Both the position numbers and the translations under genes were made by a program. A DNA stretch of 18,044 nucleotides from CAXSEF01 sp050955025 (lineage in GTDB: Bacteria; Pseudomonadota; Alphaproteobacteria; Acetobacterales; Acetobacteraceae): positions 1 to 18,044 of the forward strand of contig JBPBQX010000112.1 of assembly GCA_050955025.1 (NCBI GenBank), written 5' to 3'. The notes beneath the pieces were generated by a model. The model was not told the DNA's origin. It saw only the letters and a program-made list of their open reading frames with translations, and did not search any database. Shown piece by piece: positions 8,251-17,668 of the stretch. Within the stretch, counting starts at the first letter, position 1. The number at the start of each line of letters is the position of its first letter.

Positions 8251-9243
8251 CTAGCGCCGCTCCCGCCGCGCGAGGGCCACGGCGCCGAGCCCGGTGAGGG
8301 TCAGCACACTGGCCCAGAACACGTCGCGGTGACGGCTCGTGATCATTTCCCACGCGCCCTTGCGCGACTTCGAGTCGAAGCGGCCGTGGGCGCCGTAGGG
8401 CCCGGGCACCGGCTCAAACAGGTTGTCGGGCGCGTCGGGGGCGACGGGCTCGTCGGTGAGCTGGCCGGTATAGCCGGCCTTCGCGAGGTAGCGGTCGATG
8501 GTGCCGGGCGCGATCCGGTTGGCCAGGATCGCCGCGACCGTCGGGAAGCCCACCCAGATCTGGCGGCGCGGGTGGAAGGCGCCGAAGTAGATCGCGCGGG
8601 CCGGCACCTCGGGCTGGAAGATCGGCGGCACCGGCATCGCCTTGCGCCCCATCTTGTTGCGGGCCCAGTCGAACTGCGGCGTGTTCACCGCCGGCAGGTC
8701 CACCATCGTCAGGGTGACGTTGACCTTGTCGTGGATCAGCTCCGAGCGCAGCGAGTCCGTGAAGCCGCGGATCGCGAACTTCGCCCCGCAGTAGATCGAC
8801 TGCAGCGGCACCGAGCGGTAGCCCAGCGCCGAGCCCACGCACACGATCGAGCCGCGGTTGCGCGTCCGCATCCGCTTCAGCGCCGACATCGTGCCGTGCA
8901 CCTGGCCGAGGTAGGTCACGGCGGTGCCGCGCTGGAACTCCTCCGGCGTGATCCTATGCACGGGGGCGAAGACGGTGGCCATCGCGACGTTCACCCACAC
9001 GTCGATCGGGCCCAGCTCGGCCTCGGTGCGCTCGGCGGCGGCCTCGACGGCGGCGGCGTCGGCCACGTCGGTGGGGATCGGCAGGGCACGCACGCCGTGG
9101 GCGCGGCACTGCGCGGCGGCGGCCTCCAGCCGGTCGGGGTCACGGGACAGCAGGGCCACGTCGCAGCCGTTGCGGGCGAACTCCAGCGCGGTGGCGCGGC
9201 CGACGCCGGCTCCGGCTCCGGTGATGACGGCGATCCTGGGCAT
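8251..9243 (-). CDS. SDR-family oxidoreductase with C-terminal membrane anchor
   Basis: The 330-residue short-chain dehydrogenase/reductase has the classical cofactor motif TGAGAGVG (8-15), the catalytic serine S138 (in VGSALGY) and Y151-x3-K155 (YCGAK). The usual NNAG motif reads NVAM (85-88), a common relaxed form. Arginine R34 after the second strand (LLSRD) favours NADP(H). A C-terminal extension of about 90 residues ends in a hydrophobic segment (309-325) followed by RRERR, a probable tail anchor with a positively charged cytoplasmic end. The substrate is unknown. Start: ATG 9243, where the MPRIAVITGAG Rossmann start is in register; AGGAG lies about nine bases upstream. Longer upstream frames run through the repeat cassette. 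It is transcribed in the same direction as the nas operon but separated from it by cassette B. Confidence 0.9.
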   Translation of the reverse strand: MPRIAVITGAGAGVGRATALEFARNGCDVALLSRDPDRLEAAAAQCRAHGVRALPIPTDVADAAAVEAAAERTEAELGPIDVWVNVAMATVFAPVHRITPEEFQRGTAVTYLGQVHGTMSALKRMRTRNRGSIVCVGSALGYRSVPLQSIYCGAKFAIRGFTDSLRSELIHDKVNVTLTMVDLPAVNTPQFDWARNKMGRKAMPVPPIFQPEVPARAIYFGAFHPRRQIWVGFPTVAAILANRIAPGTIDRYLAKAGYTGQLTDEPVAPDAPDNLFEPVPGPYGAHGRFDSKSRKGAWEMITSRHRDVFWASVLTLTGLGAVALARRERR

Positions 9244-9304
9244 GGCGAGACGCTCCTGTCGGTGGAGCGTCCCGAACACGGCGCGGGCGGCGGGGTTGCA
9301 GGAA

Positions 9305-9480
9305 GCAGGGCCGGGCTCCCCCTCCGCTGGCCTTCCAACGACCCAAGAGGGTCGTCGGAGCCTCTGGCCAGCTCCGCCCAGACCCACGAAGGGTCCGAGG
9401 ACCCTTTGATCCCTTGACTCAAGGGGCGCGTTCCAAGGGCGCAGCCTTTGGCGGAGTTTGAGGCAGCGCCTCAACCTTGC
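9305..9480. repeat. Intergenic palindrome cassette B
   Basis: The cassette lies between the nas operon end and the SDR gene. The right end CCTTGC (9475-9480) is six bases from the TAG of the flavoprotein gene; the left end is GCAGGG-like (9305-9310). Hairpins: ACGACCC/GGGTCGT (9338-9355), AAGGGTCC/GGACCCTT (9389-9406), CCCTTGA/TCAAGGG (9411-9425), CCAAGGG/CCTTTGG (9433-9451) and TTGAGGC/GCCTCAA (9458-9474). On minus it reads GCAAGG, hairpin, CTCCGCCAAAGGCTGCGCC and onward, as in cassette A. Confidence 0.8.
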
Positions 9481-9483
9481 TTG

Positions 9484-11240
9484 CTACGCCTGCTCCAGCT
9501 CCGCCCGGAGCAGCGCCCCGTCCTCTGCCGACAGGCCCGCGAAGTCGATGCGCCGGCCCTCGGTGAGCCGCACGCGGGCGACGTTGTACTTCTTGGCGAC
9601 CTCGCCGATGCGCAGCAGCTCCTCGACCTCGATCTGCCCGTCGACCATGCGCGGCACGAGCGAGACGGTGCCCTCGTCGGCCGGGGCGTCGGCGTCGGCG
9701 CGGGCCGCGAACCAGGCGACGACCTCGCCCACCAGGGTCTTGCACGAGCCGCAGCCCATGCCGGCGCGGGTCGCGGCCATCACCGCTTTCGGGTCGCGCT
9801 CCCCGGCCTCGACGCAGGCGCCGAGCGTGGCCTTGCTGACGCCGTTGCAGTTGCAGACCTGGGCGTCGGCGGGCATCTCGTCGAGCGTGACCGCCTGAGG
9901 GGGGCCGCCGATGTCGAACAGCAGCGACAGGCGCTCGTGCGGCAGCGGGCTGTCGCGGTCGTAGGCCTGCATCAGGTAGGCGGCCTTGGAGATGTCGCCC
10001 ATCAGGATGCCGCCGACCAGGCGCCCGTCGCGCACGATCAGCTTCTTGTAGGTGCCGCGGCGGGGCTCGGTGAACTGCACGACCTCGTCGTTCTCGTCGG
10101 TGGGCTCGGTCTGGCCCATGGACGCCAGCTCCACGCCCATGACCTTGAGCTTGGTGGCGAGCTTGGAGCCGGTGTAGGCGGCGTCGGGGTCCACGCCGGT
10201 GACGTGGTCGGCGAACACGCGCGCCTGCTCCCACAGCGGCGAGACCAGGCCGTAGACGCGGCCGCGGTGCTGGGCGCACTCGCCCACGACGTAGACGGCG
10301 GGGTCGTCGACGGAGCGCATGGCGTCGTCGACCAGGATCGCGCGCTCCACGGCGAGCCCGCACTCGCGGCCCAGCTCGACGTTGGCGCGCACGCCGGCGG
10401 AGATCACCACCATGTCGCAGTCCAGCGTGGTGCCGTCCTTGAACGCGACGCCGGTGACGCGGTCCTCGCCGAGGATCGCGGTGGTCGAGGCCGCGAGGTG
10501 GATGCGCACGCCCATCGCCTCCATCTGCGTGCGCAGGATGGCGCCGCCCGGCGCGTCGAGCTGGGCCTCCATCAGGTGCGTGCCCAGGTGGACGACGTGG
10601 ACCTCGCAGCCGTGGTTCATCAGGCCGCGCGCCGCCTCCAGCCCGAGCAGGCCGCCGCCGATCACCACGGCCTTCCGGCTCGTGCCGGCGGCGGCGATGA
10701 TGGCGGCGCAGTCGTCGAGCGTGCGGAAGCCGAACACGCCGGGACGCATGGCGCCGCTCGCGTCGTTCAGGCCCTGCAGCGGCGGGATGAAGGAGCGGCT
10801 GCCGGTCGCGATCAGCAGCACGTCGTAGGGGACGACCACGCCGTTGGCGCCGGTGACGGTGCGGGCCGCGCGGTCGATGGCGGCGGCGCGCACGCCGGCG
10901 TGCAGCGTGATCGCGTTCTCCTCGTACCACTCCAGCGGGTTGATGAAGATCCCGGCCGCGTCGTCCTTGCCACTGAGCACGTTGCTGAGGAGGATGCGGT
11001 TGTAGTTGCCGTAGGGCTCGGCGCCGAACACGGTGATGTCGAACAGCTCGTCGCCGCCGCGCGACAGCACCTCCTCGATCGCACGCGCGCCGGCCATGCC
11101 GTTGCCGGCCACGACCAGGCGGCGCCGGCCGGGCGCCGCGTCGCGCACGGCCGCGTCGGCCTGCTCCGGCACCGGCGCCTGGCGCGCCTGCATCGGCACG
11201 CCGCCGCCGTGCGTGTCCAGGGGCGCTCCGCTGTCCGGTG

Positions 11241-11244
<4 letters not shown>
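9484..11244 (-). CDS. NirB/NasB-like FAD and [2Fe-2S] electron-transfer protein for nitrate reductase
   Basis: The 586-residue protein corresponds to the N-terminal part of assimilatory nitrite reductase large subunit and to NasC/NasB-type electron donors. It probably passes electrons from NAD(P)H to NasA in the cytoplasm. FAD motif: GNGMAGxxxIEE (47-58). NAD(P) motif: GGGLLGLEAARGL (196-208). The BFD-like [2Fe-2S] domain has C464, C466, C498 and C501 (VCNCN ... GCGSC). Residues about 530-586 resemble the siroheme reductase ferredoxin-like half domain, but the protein stops before any siroheme/[4Fe-4S] catalytic domain, and no further cysteines follow. Residues 1-40 are an unusual Pro/Ala-rich extension. 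ATG 11244 is fixed by the four-base ATGA overlap with the nasA stop, so the two are translationally coupled. Reading it as a nitrite reductase subunit by homology alone would be misleading. Confidence 0.88.
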
Positions 11245-13478
<2,234 letters not shown>

Positions 13479-13484
13479 GCGGCC

Positions 13485-13532
13485 TCAGCGCGGCCGGACG
13501 GCGAGTGCACGCGTAAGAGGCAGTCTGCCCAT
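13485..13532 (-). CDS. Candidate 15-residue leader peptide of the nas operon
   Basis: ATG 13532 opens a 15-codon frame (MGRLPLTRALAVRPR) ending in TGA at 13487-13485. AGGGAGGT (complement of 13540-13547) places GGAGG eight bases before the ATG, a stronger site than that of nasA itself. The stop codon TGA forms part of TGAGG, which contains the only Shine-Dalgarno-like bases for nasA, and the nasA ATG follows six bases later. Ribosomes ending on the small frame would therefore sit on the nasA start. Four of its 15 residues are arginine and three are leucine. No family is recognised; a role in translational coupling or attenuation is inferred. Confidence 0.5.
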   Translation of the reverse strand: MGRLPLTRALAVRPR

Positions 13533-13563
13533 GAGAAGGACCTCCCTGCGGCCGGTCGGGCCT

Positions 13564-13590
13564 GGACGGCGCGACGGCGGGCCGCCGTCC
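13564..13590 (-). promoter_or_regulatory. Two mutually exclusive hairpins in the nas leader
   Basis: In the minus-strand transcript GGACGGCG (13590-13583) can pair either with CGCCGTC (13579-13573, 7 bp, 3-base loop) or with CGCCGTCC (13571-13564, 8 bp). Only one can form at a time. The element lies between the inferred transcription start (about 13602) and the leader ORF ribosome site. A role in attenuation is possible but there is no T-tract. Confidence 0.4.
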
Positions 13591-13613
13591 GTCTCGTCTG
13601 CCAGCCTGCGGTT

Positions 13614-13629
13614 GCAAGGAGCGGGCCAG
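13614..13629 (-). promoter_or_regulatory. Sigma54 (RpoN)-type promoter of the nas operon
   Basis: On minus, CTGGCCCGCTCCTTGC (complement of 13614-13629) fits the -24/-12 consensus YTGGCACG-N4-TTGCW with one mismatch (A to C) and the strict GG-N10-GC spacing. Transcription would start near 13602, about 70 bases before the leader ORF. Sigma54 with NtrC commonly controls nitrate assimilation genes. I could not find a convincing NtrC site upstream. Confidence 0.65.
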
Positions 13630-13637
13630 GGACCCTG

Positions 13638-13660
13638 CCCGGGGGTAACGTGCCCCCGGG
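13638..13660 (-). terminator. Hairpin after the AI-2E transporter gene
   Basis: CCCGGGGG (13638-13645) and CCCCCGGG (13653-13660) pair perfectly around a 7-base loop, 17 bases beyond the transporter stop and directly upstream of the sigma54-type promoter. There is no T-tract, so termination is probable but not certain. Confidence 0.5.
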
Positions 13661-13677
13661 GTCCGCCTCCGGGGCGG

Positions 13678-14853
13678 TCAGGCGCGCTTGGGCTTGGTCT
13701 GGCTCTCGCCGAGCATGTGGCCGATGGGCGTGAGGGACTCGATGTGGTCGCAGAAGATCTTGAACACCGCGAGCAGCGGCACGGACAGGAACGCGCCCGG
13801 CACGCCCCACAGCCAGTCCCAGAAGAACAGCGACAGGATCACCAGCAGCGGGTTCAGCGTGAACCGTTTGGCCAGCAGCATGGGCGTGATGGTCTCGCCT
13901 TCCATGATGTGGATCAGCAGGTAGGCGCCGGCCGGCACCAGCGCGAACAGCGGCGTGGAGAAGGTGAGCAGGCCAACCACCAGGAAGATCACCACCCCGG
14001 TCAGCGGCCCCAGGATCGGGATGTAGTTCAGCAGGAACGCGACCGTGCCCCAGAGCAGCGGGTTGCCCATGCCGAACAGCCAGACCTGCAGCCCGTTCAG
14101 CACGCCGACCAGCAAGTTCATCACCGTGATGGTCGCAAGGTACATCGAGATGTTGCCTTCGATTTCGCGCGCGATGGCCACCGCGCGGCGCTTGTCGGCG
14201 AAGGTGGGCAGCACCTCGACCAGGCGGTGCAGCAGGCTGTCGCCGGCCGAGAGCAGGAAGAACAGGATCAGCACCACGGTGAAGATCTGGCCGAGGAAGG
14301 CCTTGGTGCCGGACAGGATCGCCCCGCCCACCGCGCCCACGCCGGACGGCATGCCGCCGCCGGCCGCCGGCGCCGCGGGCGCGGCCGCGCCCCCGCCGCC
14401 GCCGCCCTGCTCGGTGAACTGCCTGAGCTGCGTCATGGCGTGGCGCACCGTGTCGATCGGGCCGGCCAGGACCGAGACCTTCTTCTGGATCTCCGGCCAG
14501 GCTTCCGGCGCGCGCTTGATCCATTCCGACGCGGGGAACGAGATCGCGAACATCAGCGCCGCGGCGACGCCGAACAGCACCACGATCAGCAGCAGCGCCG
14601 CCAGCAGGCGCGGGAAGCGCAGCCGGCTGGTGAGGAAGCGCATCGCCGGCGAAAGCAGCAGGTTCAGCACGACCGCCAGCGTCAGCGGCAGCACGATCTC
14701 GGCGGCGGCCCACAGCGTGTAGAACACCGCGAGCACGGCCAGCATCACCATCGACACGGTGCGCGCGTCGAAGTTCGCGGAGGCCATCACCGCCTGCGCC
14801 TGGCGCTTCTCCTCGCGCTCCTTGGCGATCTCCTTGGCGTCGTCGTCTTTCAA
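13678..14853 (-). CDS. AI-2E-family transporter (TqsA/PerM-like permease)
   Basis: The 391-residue polytopic inner-membrane protein belongs to the AI-2E exporter family, whose members have varied or unknown substrates (autoinducer-2, sodium/proton exchange). A charged cytoplasmic N-terminus (1-28) precedes paired helices (about 33-65), another helix (about 85-105), an extramembrane region and then a C-terminal block of five helices (from about 186). The family's conserved NYIPILGPL motif follows WGTVAFLL, and the later block ILSLFFWDWLWGVPGAFLSVPLLAVF matches the usual FW...WG..G..L..PL pattern. A Gly/Ala-rich insert (about 149-178, with six consecutive Gly) is unusual. The start is TTG 14853, with GGAG nine bases upstream; an ATG at codon 23 is the alternative. 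It is divergent from the MgtC-like gene. Confidence 0.9.
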   Translation of the reverse strand: MKDDDAKEIAKEREEKRQAQAVMASANFDARTVSMVMLAVLAVFYTLWAAAEIVLPLTLAVVLNLLLSPAMRFLTSRLRFPRLLAALLLIVVLFGVAAALMFAISFPASEWIKRAPEAWPEIQKKVSVLAGPIDTVRHAMTQLRQFTEQGGGGGGAAAPAAPAAGGGMPSGVGAVGGAILSGTKAFLGQIFTVVLILFFLLSAGDSLLHRLVEVLPTFADKRRAVAIAREIEGNISMYLATITVMNLLVGVLNGLQVWLFGMGNPLLWGTVAFLLNYIPILGPLTGVVIFLVVGLLTFSTPLFALVPAGAYLLIHIMEGETITPMLLAKRFTLNPLLVILSLFFWDWLWGVPGAFLSVPLLAVFKIFCDHIESLTPIGHMLGESQTKPKRA

Positions 14854-14975
14854 GGCGTGGCGCTCCGGTTCGTGAGCGGCGCACCCTGGTCAAACACGGC
14901 CCCGGGGGCAAGGCCGCCCCTCGCTGCACCCCGCGCCACACGCTATACGGCGGCGGGCAGGAAGGCGCGGCGGGC

Positions 14976-15695
14976 ATGCAGGATCTCTGGGCACGCTTCG
15001 CGGGCAGCGCCTACGCCCGCACCCTGCTGGCCTACGCCGCCTCGTTCGTGCTCGGCACGCTGATCGGGCTGGAGCGGCAGTGGCGCCAGCGCACGGCAGG
15101 GCTGCGCACCAACGTCCTCGTCGCCGTGGGCGCGGCCGCGTTCTCCGATCTCGGGCTGCGCCTGCTCGGGCCGGAAGGCGCCACGCGCATCATCTCCTAC
15201 GTGGTGTCCGGGATCGGCTTCCTCGGCGCCGGCGTGATCCTCAAGGACGGCACCAACATCCGCGGGCTGAACACCGCGGCCACGCTGTGGTGCTCGGCCG
15301 CCGTCGGCACGCTGTCGGGCAGCGGCATGGCCGCGGAGGCGGCGACGCTCGCCGGCTTCGTGCTGGCCGGCAACACCCTGCTGCGCCCGCTGGTGAACTG
15401 GGTGAACCGCCGCCCGATCACGGCCGACGTCACCGAGGCCCGCTACAGCGTCCACGTCACATGCCTGCCGCGCGACGTGTCCGCGGTGCGCGACCTGATC
15501 GACGAGGCCCTGGACCGCGCCAGCTATCCGGTGCGCGAGGTCGAGACCCTGTCTGACGGCGAGGACCAGGTCGAGCTGGCCGCCGTGCTCGTGCCCACCA
15601 CGGCCGAGGACGCGGAGCTGGACGCCGTGGTCGCCGCGCTGCTCGTCTCGCCGAGGGTGCTGTCCGCGACCTGGTCGGTCGAGGCGACGAACTGA
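14976..15695 (+). CDS. MgtC/SapB-family inner-membrane protein
   Basis: The 239-residue protein has the MgtC/SapB membrane domain at about 14-145: ASFVLGTLIGLERQWRQRTAGLRT, then GIGFLGAGVILKDGTNIRGLNTAATLW, which are the two signature blocks of the family, followed by further hydrophobic helices. A soluble C-terminal domain (about 150-239) resembles the ACT-like regulatory domain of longer family members. MgtC proteins support growth at low magnesium and survival of acid or host stress in several bacteria; they are not proven magnesium transporters. ATG 14976 is the natural start; AGGAAGG lies 11-12 bases upstream, slightly far. It converges on the ChvG-like kinase gene, with palindrome cassette D between the stops. 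Confidence 0.92.
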   Translation: MQDLWARFAGSAYARTLLAYAASFVLGTLIGLERQWRQRTAGLRTNVLVAVGAAAFSDLGLRLLGPEGATRIISYVVSGIGFLGAGVILKDGTNIRGLNTAATLWCSAAVGTLSGSGMAAEAATLAGFVLAGNTLLRPLVNWVNRRPITADVTEARYSVHVTCLPRDVSAVRDLIDEALDRASYPVREVETLSDGEDQVELAAVLVPTTAEDAELDAVVAALLVSPRVLSATWSVEATN

Positions 15696-15711
15696 CCCAC
15701 GGAAGGCTCAG

Positions 15712-15852
15712 GCAAGGCAAGGAAGCCTTCTTTTTCTGAAGAAAAAGAAGCAAAAAGACTTTCTCCGTTCGGCACCGCAGCGCCCGGTCGGCCTGTGTCC
15801 CCAGGGGCAAAGTTCTTTGGTTCTTTCTTTCAAGAAAGAACTGCTTGCTTGC
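15712..15852. repeat. Intergenic palindrome cassette D (A/T-rich variant)
   Basis: The cassette lies between the convergent stops of the MgtC-like gene and the chvG-like gene. GCAAGG occurs twice at the left (15712-15722); GCTTGCTTGC closes the right and reaches the TAG of chvG. Inside are two very A/T-rich palindromes: CTTCTTTTTC/GAAAAAGAAG around TGAA (near 15727-15750) and GTTCTTTCTT/AAGAAAGAAC around TC (near 15821-15842). The run of T or A in each arm would terminate transcription from either side. Confidence 0.75.
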
Positions 15853-17522
15853 TACGCCTTCGGCAGCCGCACCACGAACCGCGCGCCGATCACGGCGCCG
15901 TCCGGCCCGCGCCGGTTCTCCGCCGCGATCTGGCCCTTCAGGGCGTCCACGATCTGGCGGCTGATCGACAGGCCGAGGCCGGAGTGCTTGCCGAACTGCT
16001 CGCCCGCGGGGCGCTCGGTGTAGAAGCGGTCGAACACGTGCTCCAGCCGCGCCTCGGGGATGCCGGGGCCGTCGTCCTCCACCGCGATCTCGACGGACGC
16101 GCCCGCCTCCCGCGCGCGGAGCCTGATCGTGCCGGACGGCGGCGAGAAGCTCAGGGCGTTGCCGATCAGGTTGCGCAGCACCTGTACCAGGCGGCCTTCC
16201 ACCGCCATCACCGACAGGCCGGCGGCCGGGGCGTCGAGCACCATGCGCGGCTCGCCTTCCTCGTGATCGTGGGTCGCCTCGTGGATCTCGGCGAGCAGCG
16301 CCAGCATGCGGGCCACGTCCACCGGCTCGGCCATGGTGCGCGACAGCTCGGCGTCCACGCGGCTGGCGTCGGAGATGTCGCTGATCAGGCGGTCGAGGCG
16401 GATCACGTCCTCGCTGATGATCGCGAGCAGGCGGCGCTGCTGGCCCTGGTCCTCGATGCGGCGCAGCGTCTCGATGGCCGAGCGGATGGAGGTCAGCGGG
16501 TTCTTGATCTCGTGGGCCACGTCGGCGGCGAAGCGCTCGATCGCGTCCATGCGCGCCCACAGCGCGGTGGCGCTGTCCGACAGCGCCTGCGCCAGCTCGC
16601 CGATCTCGTCGCGTCGGCCGAGCAGGCGGCGCGACACCGTGCCCGCGCGCCCCCTGCCCTCGCGCATGTCGTGGGCGGCGTGGGCGAGGCGCAGCAGCGG
16701 GCGGGCGATGGTGCGCGACAGGTACCACGACAGGGCCACGGTCAGCACCAGCGCGATCACCGTCAGGCTCAGGATCGACATGCGGATGGTGAACAGGGCG
16801 TTGTCCACCTCGCGGGCTGCGCGGGTCAGCACCACGATGCCCACGGTGTGGTGGCTGCGCTCGACCGGCTCGGCGACGGTGACGAGCAGGCGGTGGCCCT
16901 GGCGGCGGATGTAGGGGGGCAGCTCGCGGCTGTCGGACGGCGAGCTGATCCGCACCTCCTTCACGTCGGGCTGCCAGTCGGCGCCGGCTGCGTCGGGGCT
17001 GATCTGCACGGCGCTGTCCTGGTCGTGGGGCAGCAGGTTCAGCACCGTGTCGTAGACGTGCTCCACCAGGCCGAGGAACACGCCGCGGTCCACCGCCGGC
17101 GGCAGCGGCTCGGTGGTGACTGCGCCGCCTGCGCCGGCGCGCACGCGGCTGTCGGCGATCACCTGGCCGTCGGCGGCGTACAGGATCGCCTGGGCGTTGG
17201 GAGTGGGGTCGGTGAGGCGACGCAGCAGCGGCTGGGCCAGGTCGGGGAGCAGCACGGGGTTGGCGGGGTCGCTGGTGCGCACCGCGCTCTCGCCCAGGGC
17301 GCCGGCGTAGATCTTGGCCTGCTCGCGCAGGGCGAGCACCTCGGCCTCCAGCAGGCCGTTCTGGTACTGGTCGAGGTAGAGCAGCCCCGCCACCAGCAGC
17401 GCCAGCGGCAGCGCGTTGACCAGCAGGATGCGGCGCAGCAGGGGCGAGACCCAGCGCATGCGCAGGCTGGGCGGCGGGGCCAGGGTCGCGGGGAGGGCGC
17501 GGGGCGCGAGGCTGTCGGGCAC
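15852..17522 (-). CDS. chvG: ChvG-like sensor histidine kinase
   Basis: The 556-residue membrane kinase pairs with ChvI (BvrS/ExoS/ChvG group), which senses acidity and envelope state in alphaproteobacteria. TM1 is at about 32-50, followed by the ChvG hallmark LYLDQYQNGLLEAEVLALREQ. A periplasmic sensor domain (about 51-246) leads to TM2 (247-268) and HAMP (about 269-325). Phosphoacceptor H337 is in VAHEIKNPLTSIRSA. The ATPase domain has the N box NLIGNALSFSP (451-461), G1 DDGPGIPE (483-490) and G2 GLGLSIS (515-521). All catalytic boxes are intact. The start is taken as GTG 17522, with GGAG eight bases upstream; an ATG at 17459 (MRWVSPLLRRI) is the alternative. It lies 143 bases downstream of chvI. 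No hprK or PTS gene follows it. Confidence 0.92.
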   Translation of the reverse strand: MPDSLAPRALPATLAPPPSLRMRWVSPLLRRILLVNALPLALLVAGLLYLDQYQNGLLEAEVLALREQAKIYAGALGESAVRTSDPANPVLLPDLAQPLLRRLTDPTPNAQAILYAADGQVIADSRVRAGAGGAVTTEPLPPAVDRGVFLGLVEHVYDTVLNLLPHDQDSAVQISPDAAGADWQPDVKEVRISSPSDSRELPPYIRRQGHRLLVTVAEPVERSHHTVGIVVLTRAAREVDNALFTIRMSILSLTVIALVLTVALSWYLSRTIARPLLRLAHAAHDMREGRGRAGTVSRRLLGRRDEIGELAQALSDSATALWARMDAIERFAADVAHEIKNPLTSIRSAIETLRRIEDQGQQRRLLAIISEDVIRLDRLISDISDASRVDAELSRTMAEPVDVARMLALLAEIHEATHDHEEGEPRMVLDAPAAGLSVMAVEGRLVQVLRNLIGNALSFSPPSGTIRLRAREAGASVEIAVEDDGPGIPEARLEHVFDRFYTERPAGEQFGKHSGLGLSISRQIVDALKGQIAAENRRGPDGAVIGARFVVRLPKA

Positions 17523-17550
17523 GCTCTGGTCTCCGTCGGGAGAGGAGAAA

Positions 17551-17668
17551 GCAAGGCCGGGCTCTGCCCGGACCCGCCAAAGGCCTGAGGCCTTTGGAAA
17601 CCCGTCTCTTAAGTAAGGCAGGTCCAGGGGCGCTGCCCCTGGCGGGTCCAGGGCAGGGCCCTGGCCTA
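17551..17668. repeat. Intergenic palindrome cassette C, between chvI and chvG
   Basis: GCAAGG (17551-17556) opens the cassette and the chvI stop codon closes it. There are four perfect hairpins: CCGGGC/GCCCGG (17557-17571), CCAAAGGCC/GGCCTTTGG (17577-17597), CCAGGGGC/GCCCCTGG (17624-17642) and CCAGGGC/GCCCTGG (17648-17664). ACCCGCC links the first two, and its near-complement GGCGGGT links the last two. Only short CTCTTAAGTAAGGCAGG-type unpaired sequence lies in the centre. In this copy the element separates two genes of one two-component system. Confidence 0.8.

Noticed and set aside
9305..9480. Cassettes as insertion sequences or a CRISPR array
   Set aside because: They contain no transposase frame, no target-site duplication that I can see, and no regularly spaced identical repeats with spacers. 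They are collections of different hairpins.
14854..14975. Promoters in the divergent AI-2E/MgtC region
   Set aside because: TATAC near 14943 looks like a -10, but no acceptable -35 lies 16-18 bases upstream on plus, and nothing better is seen on minus.
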